Made by a program: the position numbers and the translations under genes. From Gnetum montanum (Eukaryota; Streptophyta; Gnetopsida; Gnetales; Gnetaceae): a DNA stretch of 64,000 nt. How positions within the stretch are numbered: the first letter of the stretch is position 1; each line of letters begins with the position of its first letter. This document shows positions 37,880 through 47,759 of the stretch, in pieces. The stretch covers positions 187,489 to 251,488 of the forward strand of contig MNCI01005759.1 of the NCBI GenBank assembly GCA_015680685.1. The letters run 5' to 3'. The notes beneath the pieces were generated by a model. The model had not been told where the DNA came from, searched no databases, and saw only the letters and a program-made list of their open reading frames with translations.

Positions 37880-40130
37880 TTTGGTTTTTTCTCAGTCAAG
37901 GCCATTGTAGATCTCTAAACATATCCAATGTGGATGCCAAAATAGCACACATATCCATAAGGTTTGACAGAAAAATAAGGAAGTTGTAACTGAAGAAGGT
38001 ATATAATAAAGAAGACAAAATATACAGTGAGTTGTCTTTGGAAGAGAGGATTTATTTCAAAATTGGCACATACCATCTCTTCCCCACTAAATGATTTAAC
38101 AAGATATCAACCTACATGGCTAGAGAAAGTGCAATCTTAGTGGGAAAATATAATGCCAACCTTGCCCAAATGTGCTTCATGGAGATTCAAAGATGATTCG
38201 AGGAAAGAAAGGTAGGGAAGTTGACACTTCAATTTCCTTGCCTAATTAGAAAGCTTTGTAAGCATGCTGGAGACTTGGGTTACACCAATGGCATTCCCAT
38301 GAGGTTTTAAAATGCTACATTATCAGAGTTTCTTAAACCAGTATCACCAAGGAAATACCTTGGTGATGAATAAAAACAAGAACCAGAGAAGGAGATAGAA
38401 TAAGAACTAGTGAAGGAGCCAAAGTAAGAACTGGAGCAATAATGAGAACCACAAGTTATATCACCACCACCATAGGATTATAGGCCCTCAATGAGCTATC
38501 TATAGGAAATTGCTAAAACTCTCAACTAGGAAAACAAGGATGAATCCAACCTCTTCGGAGTCATAGATGTTGCAGTTTAGCATATAGTTTTTTCCAATCC
38601 ATCAAGGGGACAAATTTCTTTGTAATTAGGAGGAGAAGCCAAGTGGTCATATTAGATCTCTAGAAATGTTGCATCTTTCCAAGTGGTGTTTGAAATAGAA
38701 GAAGGTGCCACAATCGTGGTCATGTAGCACCAAGATGTGGTAGGCATAGTAGAAGTAATAATAGAACATATTAAAGAATCCTTTAATGTGCTTGTTGTGC
38801 CCTTGGTGGACTTAACCAAAACTAGAGATGCACAAATTTTGGTCAAGACTTCGATGAGCCCTGTGGCTGATGAGGATGTGCTTGATAGATTGTTGTATAC
38901 TAGGCAAGTTATGACAACCCTCTTTGACATCCCCAGTGATGTTACTATAGCACAATCTAATCTCATAGCCACCAAGGAAAAATTAGTCATGGAAAAGACC
39001 AATGCAAAACATGCAAAAGTAGAGGTGCACTAATTACAATATGAGATCTTCACCCTGAGAATCAAAAGAAGGGATCCTTCTCAATTCATTACCCTTGACT
39101 AGTTAGAGAAATTTCAAACAGAGAACCTAGGCCAATTGATTAAGTAGAATAAAGCAAGTAAACAAGAAAAGGAGAAAGTGGTCTAGAATTCCTCAGCCAT
39201 CAAAGCCCATGCATATGCTCATGTGAAGGCATTGATTTCTGCACAGGAAGAAAAAAAGTATCTTACTACTAAAAATTACAACATTAACCACCATTAAGAA
39301 GTAGAAAATTTTTTTGGAAGAGAGAATTCACTAATTGATGGAGCAACTAGTGAGGGTCAATCAAGACATAAGTAGATTGACTAGAGAGAACTAAATCCTC
39401 TTAATGGAGGAGGTACACACAATACACCAAAAGTATGCAATTGAGATAAGTGCATGGTAGAATGAGGCTAAGAAGCATGAGAAGATAAACGAGCACTTCT
39501 AGGAATAGATTGACATGTAAAAAAAATTAATAAGAAAGAAATCCTAATGGAAAAGGCCTGAATTAGTTCCATGTTAGTGCAAAATCTTGACTAGTAGCCC
39601 ATCTTGAATAGCTATGCCCTAGTCCACCAAGTGAAAGTGAAAAACAAGGACCTACAGATTGAAGATTTGAAGGAGTACATAGCGTTAGCTAACCTTGGCT
39701 ATGCTAACTTTACCATGTTAATAGCAGGTTAGCACAGAAATGAATTGGAATAGCATGTAGTAGCCACCTATTCCTTATATGAAAATAGTTTGCAAATAGG
39801 AAAGATGTTCTACAACAACTTCATGTGGCAAACTCAAAATTAGAAATAATTAAGGCTCGCTACCATGGGCAAAGAGATGTAGCCTTGGACCTAGCCAAGA
39901 GATTAATAGATTATTATGAATTAAGAGAAAAGGCCAAATCTTTTGAAGAGGAATGAAGGTAATTCGTGATGTGGTATGTGAAAGCAAATCAGATGTTCTC
40001 GTAATTGCTATGTCCATGGGATATACCAGTTCCAACACACATTAAATCATTAGCCTGGATGGTGCACAACTCAAGAATGGAGGAAGAGAAATTGCAGGTG
40101 CTCCTAAATCACTAAAAATTATAAAAGCAT
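37880..40130 (+). pseudogene. Third ORF of B: possible plant-transposon-protein domain then coiled coil
   Basis: The plus-strand remnant has an N-part at 38110-38310 (AILVGKYNANLAQMCFMEIQ, then KLTLQFPCLIRKLCKHAGD). This resembles the LIT.LCR.AGV region of the 'putative plant transposon protein' domain carried by some Athila-like elements; this recognition is from memory and moderate. A Glu/Pro-rich linker follows (38390-38500), then an open piece at 38737-39033 (LVDLTKTRDAQILVKTSMSP) and a coiled coil to about 39930 (VKNKDLQIEDLKEYIALANL). The conserved C-terminal motif is near 40010 (CPWDIPVPTHI). The last blocks match elements GD and E. Stops are scattered. Confidence 0.6.
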
Positions 40131-40132
40131 GA

Positions 40133-40370
40133 TGACAGATGGAAGTATCTAAAGAATGAGCCACTACATCCAAGAACTACATAAACTTCTCCAATTTTGT
40201 TATTTTATCATGTCATGTCTAATTTTTGTAAAACACCACTACGACATGAAATGACAACAAATGGAAGTAGCTAAATGATGATCCACTGCATCCAAGAACT
40301 ACATAAACTTCTCCAATTTTGTTATTTTATCATGTCATGTCTAATTTTTGTAAAACTCCACTACGACATG
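40133..40370 (+). repeat. 119-bp tandem duplication
   Basis: Two adjacent copies start at 40133 and 40252 (tgacagatggaag / tgacaacaaatggaag). They share a long nearly identical stretch (for example tccaagaactacataaactt in both). It is a young duplication just after the third ORF of B. Confidence 0.9.
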
Positions 40371-40488
40371 AAAGAGTTAGTTTGTGTATTTATTAGAGTT
40401 AGTCAATAATCTCATAACTTTCCAATATTTTGTAAAGAACATTTTCTTCATTTTATTTAAATTGAGTTTTCATTCATTCATAGGGTAA

Positions 40489-41283
40489 TGATGAGTCATG
40501 TTTTTGTAGGGCTCTAATATCAGAGCTGCATTATCAGGTATTCGATATTGAGGCACAAGCTCCAATGTTGGGGATCTGAGATCACCTCATTCGTGCTAGC
40601 CTATAAATACAACACTTGGTGCATAGTTTGTATATATAGATTGGAATAGATTTTAGACATAGACATAGAGAAGTTTTATTAGTTTGTTTTCAATGCATGT
40701 CTACAATGTAATGTCAAGTAATTTTATGACATCCTTATTCGAGTGTGACGTACTTGGACATGTTACATGTTTAGTAATAAAGATCAAGATTACTTCCATC
40801 TTTGTAGCATCCACTTAGCTTTATTATTTTCTTAATTACTTAAATTCTTACTATTTTCCTTCATTAATTTTTATCATTTCTTGTTCTTTATTATTTCTAT
40901 CATTAAGTAGAATGAGTATGACTAATCGCGAGCACTTAAGTGCAATTACTTGGTAACCCAATAGTGTTATCATTTGGTATGCCCAGTAACAGTAGGCTTG
41001 GTAATTCCAATAGTAGTTGCATGAAGTCCAAGGCATGTATAGAAGATTAGGAATATCTACTCATCACACGAAGGCTAGTTTAGACTTTACTTTCCATTGT
41101 TAATTAGTTAAATAATTGATCTCCTTATTATCATTAGGAGTAGCCCAAGGCCAAAACAACATCAATTATCATATGCCGCACTTTGGACTAAACCATATGT
41201 GATAAAGCTACCACTAATCCAAGTGGGAAGATAATGAACTATGATCACGACATAATGATCTTGATACCACAACTAGTCCTATC
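40489..41283 (+). repeat. B 3' LTR, first part
   Basis: It starts TGATGAGTCATGTTTTTG like the 5' LTR and aligns with it to the point where C is inserted. The remainder is at 46833-46909 and ends CTCATTA. The two parts add up to 872 bp against 888 bp for the 5' LTR. A TATA box is at 40602-40609. Confidence 0.85.
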
Positions 41284-42211
41284 TGATGAGATGCGATTCG
41301 CATGTGCTGCGATATCGCATCCCCTATGATATCGCGTACGCGATATCACGGTCCGCCGTCAAATCTATAAATAAGAGGCAGCACTCGCCTCATTTGACAT
41401 CCTAGGCGTAAAGTAGTGAAGCTCTGGTAGATTGATCACCCCAGAGATAGAATATTTTCCATGTGCCCACAGTAGGAGTCCCCCAAGTGAACGGTTCTTT
41501 ATTCGAGAAGCTTTGTACTTGAACACAAGTTGTGTACGGCAATAAAGACGAGCTTCAGGGATAAACCTTGTAGTACATGGATAGGTTTATTTAATGTTAT
41601 TTATTGCTTTCCTAGTAATGCGGCATGAGTATGACTTGGTTACGAGCATTGACGAATGTGTACGGCTAGCCAAGGAATCGGCCACTCATCGCGATTAGAT
41701 TCTCTCACCCTTATCTCCTAGAGCGTGGGACAAAGTATGACTTGATTATGAGCATCTACGGATGTGTACGGCTAGTCAAGGAATTGGCTGCTTGTCACAC
41801 TTAGGCTAGTTAGGTGCCTCAGTACGACTGCTTCAAGCATGTGCGTTACGTGTGGTAATCCCAGTAATGATTAGCGTTTGGTAGCCACAGTTGCACAGTT
41901 CAGGGTGTGTACGGAAAGTGGGAACGGATGCTGACGCTAGGACTTAGTGTTGTAGTTAGAGTTAGTTTTAGTCTCTCAACTCTTCACTCTTTAGCATAGG
42001 AGATAAAACTGAAAAGACCAAAAAAATCATATACCTTGAACTTACTTAACCATACACCATGACAACAACAAGTAAGTCTGGGAAGATAACGATTAATTAA
42101 CCCCAAGTGTTTCTTGTGGCGTTTAGGCATTTATTCTACAGAGTTCGACTAGATCATGCGTGCTACGCTCGTTTCATATGGTTGAGTGTAGGGGTACCTT
42201 GCCACTCATCA
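41284..42211 (+). repeat. C 5' LTR
   Basis: The 928-bp LTR has perfect 7-bp inverted ends (TGATGAG at 41284, CTCATCA at 42205-42211). It has GATATC/GATATCGC palindromes at 41311-41350 and a TATA box at 41366-41373 (tctataaataaga). Confidence 0.9.
41366..41373 (+). promoter_or_regulatory. TATA box of C 5' LTR
   Basis: TATAAATA is directly downstream of the GATATC cluster, in the same context as the TATA boxes of the B, GD and E LTRs. Confidence 0.65.
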
Positions 42212-42212
42212 T

Positions 42213-42230
42213 TGGAGCCGTTGCCAGGGA
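42213..42230 (+). promoter_or_regulatory. Primer binding site of C (tRNA-Asp type)
   Basis: TGGAGCCGTTGCCAGGGA starts one base after the LTR. It differs from the plant tRNA-Asp complement TGGCGCCGTTGCCGGGGA at two positions. This PBS type is typical of Tat/Athila-like plant Ty3 elements. Confidence 0.75.
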
Positions 42231-42320
42231 CTAAGTGTTTGTACGCCAATTAGAACATTAAGAAATCTTTCACATCATTGTGAGCCTTAATGAACCTTTG
42301 GATTAATTAGTTAAATAAGA

Positions 42321-42629
42321 ATGGCTTCTTCTCATAAGGTTAACTCACCTAGGGATAACACTGAAGACAGTCAGCATCATACACATAACCTAGACCAGCC
42401 AAGTCCTAAACAGTATAAGATAACTTATACTCATCCCGATGAACAGTTGCGTTGGAGAGATTTGTTTGGTAATATAGTTTTACCACTAGATAGATCTGTT
42501 CCGAATATGCTCTTCTGTGCCTTAGCACAGATTGGCATGCAGGAATTATTCACTGAATACATTGTTAGAAGATATCATATAAGGGATTTTCATCCCATAG
42601 ATGCCCAACGTATTCGGGACGAAAGGTAG
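42321..42629 (+). CDS. gag N-terminal part of C
   Basis: The ATG at 42321 follows the PBS and leader. It reads MASSHKVNSPRDNTEDSQHH and stays open to a stop at 42627-42629 (TAG, in a place where coding appears to continue). Residues 40-102 include LRWRDLFGNIVLPLDRSVP. It is hydrophilic with no membrane segment. It is taken as the start of the gag polyprotein because it precedes the recognisable gag core at 43161 in an element with LTR and PBS. The intervening 42630-43160 is frame-shifted. Confidence 0.6.
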   Translation: MASSHKVNSPRDNTEDSQHHTHNLDQPSPKQYKITYTHPDEQLRWRDLFGNIVLPLDRSVPNMLFCALAQIGMQELFTEYIVRRYHIRDFHPIDAQRIRDER

Positions 42630-43160
42630 GAGAGCCAACACTCATTGTTGAAGGGCAAGGTCACCCATGTCCTTAGTGAAATAGGAGACAAGGAACCCCT
42701 CACAAGGGGTTTCTTAGAAAATGATGTTCCTCCTCCTCACAATAGTGAAGAGGTTAGGCATTAGAGCCTTTGATCAACTGTACATGCTACGGTCTCTAAT
42801 CCCCATGAGCACTAACTGTTCACGGCAGGAACAACCACTCACACTAAGGATAGACACTTTGATCTTCACAACGATCGGGGCTGAAGCAGCCGAAGAGAAG
42901 GTAAGAAACATCGCCATGGTGATGGATCTCCTTCCTCTTCTCCTTCATGTCACCATTCACACTTTCCTTCCACATCTGGGTGCAACCATCGTGAGCACAA
43001 CAGAGAGGGTAAAAGTAAAGAAGATGAAAGACCTCGATAGGAAGGTTGAGAGGAGTTAGGATAAGGGCAAGGATGTAGGGAGAGTAGGGAACCGCCACGA
43101 AGAAATCACATATGTCATGACAGGGATGATCATGACAAACCCCTACTCGCAACCTGAGGC

Positions 43161-43973
43161 ATGCTAGATACAATAGAGGCAGTTAGGATCCCCACAAGGC
43201 ACTTAAAAGACAGCAGGATCAAATGTCTGGACATAAATAATATCCCACGTTTTGAAGGGGGATACAACACTGATCCTCAACATCATTTCCAGGCATTCCA
43301 CGATGCCTGTGCCTTGCAAAATATAGATAATGAGTGGCAAAAGCTTAAGTTGTTCCCAAGGATACTCACTAAAGAAGTAGAGAGCTGGTACCGGTCCTTA
43401 GAACCAGAAACCATCAGGAGGTGGAGTACGATGCTTGAACTGTTCAACAACAAATATCAAACGTACTCCAGAGTGTCCAATTTGAGTAAGCAGATCCAAG
43501 GCTGGAAACAAGGTGCCTATGAACCCTTGGATGCTACCATGGCTCATTACTATACACTCCTACATTGTTGCCCGAGGCATGGGTACGCTAAGCGAGATCA
43601 ACTTCACCACATCATGGATGGGCTAAGAAATGAAAAGAGAAGAACTCTTGGGACTTACACCCAAGGGAGACTTTCCCAACTGAGAGCCCATGAAGTTGAA
43701 ATTTTGTTGGAACAAGTAGCGCAAGAAGAGGGTGAGCTACATAAGAGGAAAAGTGCTGAAGAATATAACTATGATCCCTCCCGTTGGAAGAAGGGAGTGA
43801 AATTCTGTAATGAGGAGGATGAGTCTCCACTCGAAGAGTTGGTGAATCGGAAAACCTTACCGATCCAAAAGTTAATAACCAAGGTATCAGCTAAGGTAGA
43901 CCAAATGTGGGATTCCTTAGACTCAAGAATAGAAACAGTCTTAAAAATCGTAGAAGACTCTAAGGTAGAATAA
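43161..43973 (+). CDS. gag core of C (retrotransposon gag domain)
   Basis: The 270-residue open frame has the classic plant Ty3 gag pattern: FEGGYNTDPQHHFQAFHDAC (residues about 31-50), WQKLKLFPRILTKEVESWYR (about 58-77), WSTMLELFNNKYQTYSRVSN, then GWKQGAYEPLDATMAHYYTL and a Glu/Lys-rich end. It assembles the cytoplasmic particle that packages element RNA. The start at 43161 is the first Met of the open frame and not necessarily the true start, since gag should begin at 42321. Downstream, 43974-44480 continues with one or two stops (YDHTKECCPI, then a Pro/Gln/Tyr-rich tail). Confidence 0.85.
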   Translation: MLDTIEAVRIPTRHLKDSRIKCLDINNIPRFEGGYNTDPQHHFQAFHDACALQNIDNEWQKLKLFPRILTKEVESWYRSLEPETIRRWSTMLELFNNKYQTYSRVSNLSKQIQGWKQGAYEPLDATMAHYYTLLHCCPRHGYAKRDQLHHIMDGLRNEKRRTLGTYTQGRLSQLRAHEVEILLEQVAQEEGELHKRKSAEEYNYDPSRWKKGVKFCNEEDESPLEELVNRKTLPIQKLITKVSAKVDQMWDSLDSRIETVLKIVEDSKVE

Positions 43974-44496
43974 AGTAGTGACAAAGGCAAAACCAAGCGG
44001 AGAAACTTAAGCCCTGCACATAACAAGGGTAAGGGAAAAATTCCTATCTTCGATGAGGCTATAAGTTCTGATTCAAACGATGATGGTGGATGTGAGGTCT
44101 ACTACTATGACCATACTAAGGAATGTTGCCCAATTATCTCACATCTGTAGGAGTCTAGGGTGTATGCATTAAATCCAAGACTTAATCAACAGCAAACACC
44201 TCGAAGGTTACCTTATCCACAAGGTAACCCAAGGCAGTTCCACCAACCCTTAACATATTATCCAAGTGGAATGCCTCCACAGCCTATTGGATAACATCAG
44301 CAGTGGCAATACCCGCAGTCATGGGGGATGCCACTGCCAACACATCAATACCCTTACCGGCAGCCTGATCCTTACGGTGCAGCAGCCAGTTTCTCTAGGT
44401 GACTCTATGGGTCACACTACTCCCCAGCGTCACTACCAAGTTTGGGAGTACTTCAGGAGGACTCCTTCTCCTCTGGGAGACATCTCACATTTAGTC

Positions 44497-44583
44497 NNNN
44501 NNNNNNNNNNNNNNNNNNNNNNNNNNNNNNNNNNNNNNNNNNNNNNNNNNNNNNNNNNNNNNNNNNNNNNNNNNNNNNNNNNN
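44497..44583. other. Assembly gap (87 N)
   Basis: This run of unknown bases lies between the gag tail and the protease of element C. The reading frame across it cannot be judged. Confidence 0.95.
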
Positions 44584-44737
44584 TAACCACTAACGCTTCA
44601 GAGAACCCTTCAGTCCAATAACTAAGTACGCAAATGGTTATGTTGACACATACCATGATTGACTAGATAAAGGTGGGCCACCTTCCCAGGAAACCACTTG
44701 ACCCTGGGAACCCCTTAATTCATTTACAGATCGTCAA

Positions 44738-45265
44738 AAATGCACAGATCGAGCTCTTCTTGACACAGGTTTCGGAGTCAACTTAATTTCACAAAAGATG
44801 TATCAAGCCTGGAACTTGTCCCAACTTAAGAAGAGTAACATACAACTGGAGCTGGCTGACCAGTCCATCACCATTCCCTTAGGATTGGTGGAGGACATTA
44901 TCACCACTGTGTGTGGGTGGTCACACCTAGCCAATTTCCTGGTGATTGAGGTTAACAACGAAGGGGGCTTCAACATTATAATGGGAAGACTGTGGCTAAG
45001 CACTATAGAAGCATACCTAGGAATTCATGATCTTTCCTTGGAAATCTCTAAGATAAACATATGTGGAAAGATTGAGAAGAAGATAGTTCCATGCATCACA
45101 TACAGTGATTCATCGGGTGATGACATGGAGGATGTGTCTCCATGTAATAGGTGTGCCCAAGAAACTCTGCAACAAAGATGCCTGTATGTAGCAACCATAC
45201 AAGAAGTAGTAGACACCCCGTGGTTGACTGCTACTCACAGGAGTAAGAAAATATGCATGGAATGA
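44738..45265 (+). CDS. Retropepsin-like aspartic protease of C
   Basis: The open frame upstream of 44798 includes the active site ALLDTGFGVNLISQKMYQ (about 44750-44800; the DTG triad is kept). The Met at 44798 lies after the active site, so it is not a true start. Next come IQLELADQSITIPLGLVEDI, a flap region, and FNIIMGRLWLSTIEAYLGI (about 44970-45020; the ILGRPWL motif with small changes). The stop is at 45263-45265. The protease processes the gag polyprotein. The frame is intact here, unlike the other elements in the window. Confidence 0.8.
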   Translation, partial: KCTDRALLDTGFGVNLISQKMYQAWNLSQLKKSNIQLELADQSITIPLGLVEDIITTVCGWSHLANFLVIEVNNEGGFNIIMGRLWLSTIEAYLGIHDLSLEISKINICGKIEKKIVPCITYSDSSGDDMEDVSPCNRCAQETLQQRCLYVATIQEVVDTPWLTATHRSKKICME

Positions 45266-46762
45266 ACTGAGGAGACAACTCAAGCCAACAACCGTGGCAT
45301 AGACACATTGGAACGTGAGTGTCGCGAACTTCCACCCCTCAACTTAAGATCATCAATTAGGAGAAGTTGGACACTTCTTAGAAATTCAAATAGATGATCA
45401 TTATTTCAGATCTCTCCCTTACAACTCAGTCATGGGGGAGATGGCCACCTATGCTAATCATATGGGACCCTCAGTTCTTTTTTAATTTTTGTTTTACATA
45501 TTTTTGTTTTACAAATTTCTTTAACTTTTTCTGTTTTTATTTTACACCATCGTTATACTTTTTCTATTTTGTGTGTGTGTGTGTGTGTATCCACCCTGTA
45601 AGTTTATCCCATAATAAGTGTTCAGGCCGATGGTATGAACTGTTTTCACATTGATTGCTAATGTTTGGTTTTTACCTTTAAGTTACAATGTTGATACTAA
45701 GGTATGTTTCTATTGATATGGAAAGCAATGAGTTCACTTCATCCATCCATCCATCAAAGTCTATGGTTTCTCTTGGCTTGGAAATGTATAGTTCCCTTCC
45801 AATAAGAACTTTAATGAACCAGTGACTGGGTATTTCTCAAACTAAGGAAGGACTCAAGGATTGCAAAGGGTGTGACTTTAAGGGAACGTGGTGCTTTTGT
45901 GTTGGTCATTCTCTTGGGTGCTTGGATATTTTCTTCTTGAGTTTTCTTACCGTTCCGACGTTACCCAATTGTCGAAAGCTAAGACAATAAAAATAAGAAG
46001 TCTTTGCATGGTGTGGTCCCCATGCATAAAAATACAAAACACAAAAAAAAAACACCAAAGTATGGATTCAAAGCACACCCCTTAGACGAAATAAAATTTG
46101 GGCTACAAGCACTGGTTATGGAACCAAAGTGTTCCCTCTAACTAAGGCCCTTCTCGCTTCCCATTGTCTCCTTTGTTTCGTTGGAATGGTGGTGGCTCTT
46201 TGACAATGCATCCTCATTATCCAAGTGGATGGTTTAACCAAATGTATTGATGCAAAGTCACTGGAAGTGGTTGGTTTGAGCCCAGAGTTGGAATGAGATT
46301 TGCCAAGTCACATTAATCATGTAACACATAAGGGGCTGTACACCACCTTGTTCTTGGGATTCCATTCCATTTCTCTTCTCTCCCTCCTTCTCTCCATTGT
46401 TCACCTCATTGCCGGTTGTATCATTAGTGTATATATTTTGGTTGATGCATTGTTTTCTTTTCAGTAAATTCTTCTGGTTAAGACTTTAACTCTTGTTCCA
46501 AAGGACATTCCTAGAGCCTACAGACTCTTTGAATGTGGGTCTGTCAAGGCATTAAGGGCATGAGCTTGCTTTGGGGAGGACCCACTGACATACCTATTTG
46601 GAACATTAGTTAACTTCTTTTCCTTAATGATTTGCAATTAATTTTATTTTTGCTCATTTCCATCTTGACATCCACTTCATTGATGCCATAGTTGTCCCTT
46701 TTTACCTATCTTTCTTACTCCTTTTCTTTCTCCATTCTAACACTACCGGAGGTTCACGATTA
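45266..46762 (+). other. C internal tail without pol
   Basis: A decayed coding trace runs to about 45483 (DDHYFRSLPYNSVMGEMATY). After that the DNA is T-rich and non-coding, with a (GT)9 microsatellite at 45571-45588 and a tccatccatccatc run near 45740. There is no RT or integrase motif on either strand. A PPT-like phrase (agtcatgggggag) occurs at about 45428, well before the real one. Confidence 0.6.
45571..45588. repeat. (GT)9 microsatellite
   Basis: Nine consecutive GT dinucleotides lie in the non-coding tail of element C. Confidence 0.95.
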
Positions 46763-46774
46763 GTCATGGGGGTA
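46763..46774 (+). promoter_or_regulatory. Polypurine tract of C
   Basis: gtcatgggggta precedes the 3' LTR remnant. The same phrase precedes the LTR in GD (50830-50840, gtcatggggta) and, on the minus strand, in E (62344-62355). Confidence 0.7.
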
Positions 46775-46827
46775 CGTGCTATGCTCATTTTGTATGGTTG
46801 AGTGTAGGGGTACCTTGCCACTCATCA
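46775..46827 (+). repeat. C 3' LTR, reduced to the last 53 bp
   Basis: It matches 42159-42211 of the 5' LTR (cgtgctacgctcgtttcat versus cgtgctatgctcattttgt and on to CTCATCA). The first roughly 875 bp are missing, so the polypurine tract abuts the U5 end directly. Confidence 0.9.
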
Positions 46828-46832
46828 CTATC

Positions 46833-46909
46833 CATTAGATTTGACCAGATCGTGGATGAACATCTGTGATTCATATGGTTGGGCGTAAGGGGTATCTCAT
46901 TGCTCATTA
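46833..46909 (+). repeat. B 3' LTR, second part
   Basis: It continues the B LTR after the CTATC duplication (cattagatttgaccagatcg, compare catgaaatttgattggatcg at about 33644) and ends CTCATTA. AGGTT follows and matches the sequence interrupted in A2. Confidence 0.85.
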
Positions 46910-46940
46910 AGGTTGATTATCCATTTAACATCAGTACCAT

Positions 46941-47165
46941 GGCCAATTAAGTCCTAAAACTGGAAACCTTGTGGTCTGCTAAGACATAGAAGTAGCACCA
47001 CCATGGTTTGCTAAGGCCTAAAAATGGCAACCTCGTGGCCTGCCATGGCCTAAAACTAGTAACGTGTATAATCCAGCATGGATTAAAACTAGCAAGATGT
47101 ATGACCCACTAAGGCCTAAAACTGGCAACATGTCAAGGTCCTCTAAAACCTAAAAGTAGAAAAAC
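46941..47165 (+). repeat. 32-bp tandem repeat, about seven units
   Basis: Units of the type ggcctgctaaggcctaaaac followed by tggcaac.tgt start at about 46941, 46972, 47004, 47037, 47068, 47102 and 47135. They are directly adjacent, with no spacers. The reverse complement of the unit occurs in A1 (14252-14560). Confidence 0.85.
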
Positions 47166-47759
47166 TTTTTATAACTTGATATAGCCAATTACAACCTAGT
47201 TCATATTTTAGTTGTTTATTTGATTCACATATTACCTTACCAACTATTACATTATAACTACATGATTTAAAAGTAGCCTTATGAAATGAATAAAATGTAA
47301 AATGCATAAGATGCATAAAACTAAAAATACTAGAACATGTATGAAAAATTAGAGTTTTAAAGATAATAATCAAAACATATGTAACACATAGCCATGGTCA
47401 CATAGTGTGACAAAAGTTCAAACAACGTATAAAATGAATATAAGTTGAACAACCATAGCTACACTATGTAGCAATAAAATAAAAAATAATATTAGAATGT
47501 CTCTCAATAACATAATAAAAAAATAGCCAAAGATATAATCAACAGATGGTGCTAAGGTGCAACAAGAGGGGTTTGGTAAGCACTTCCAATATCATCACCA
47601 CTGGGGTCATCATTGTCACCTAGTACCTATAACACAATAACATAATTTTAATTAGTAATCAACATAATATGAAACCAAATCACAAATTAACCTAAAATAA
47701 GATATGTTAAAATAAATGAAATTAATAAATAACAAAAACCAACAAGAAAACTTGGTAGG
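47166..47759. other. A2 non-coding stretch
   Basis: This is AT-rich DNA with no coding pattern. A frame at 47373-47143 on the minus strand overlaps the repeat and shows no family features. Confidence 0.5.

Larger units (their letters stand above)
41284..46827 (+). mobile_element. C: non-autonomous gag-protease LTR element inside B
   Basis: The plus-strand element of 5544 bp has a 5' LTR (41284-42211), PBS, gag (42321-44480), an assembly gap, protease (44738-45265), a non-coding tail, a polypurine tract and a very short 3' LTR remnant (46775-46827). The perfect 5-bp target duplication CTATC lies at 41279-41283 and 46828-46832. There is no RT, RNase H or integrase, nor the coiled-coil ORF. It is the best preserved coding element in the window. 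Confidence 0.9.
32834..46909 (+). mobile_element. B: non-autonomous LTR retrotransposon (interrupted by C)
   Basis: The plus-strand element has a 5' LTR (32834-33721), a PBS-like site, gag (33848-35360), a coiled-coil third ORF (37880-40130), and a 3' LTR from 40489 to 41283 that resumes at 46833-46909 after element C. Apparent target duplication is AGGTC (32829-32833) and AGGTT (46910-46914), with one mismatch. No RT, RNase H or integrase was seen in its 6.8 kb of internal DNA. The two LTRs differ by clear indels, so the insertion is not recent. Confidence 0.8.

Noticed and set aside
42721-43173. Open frames on both strands between the gag N-terminus and gag core of C
   Set aside because: They do not match the B gag and overlap each other. 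The true gag frame is probably shifted by indels here.
44266-44656. Frames running through the N block on both strands
   Set aside because: Their length is produced by unknown bases; no coding claim is possible there.
46941-47165. CRISPR-like regularly spaced repeats
   Set aside because: The 32-bp units are directly adjacent, with no spacers between them, they are diverged, and the context is a plant retrotransposon.
47143-47373. 76-residue minus-strand frame
   Set aside because: It is AT-rich and overlaps the 32-bp repeat array, with no family features.
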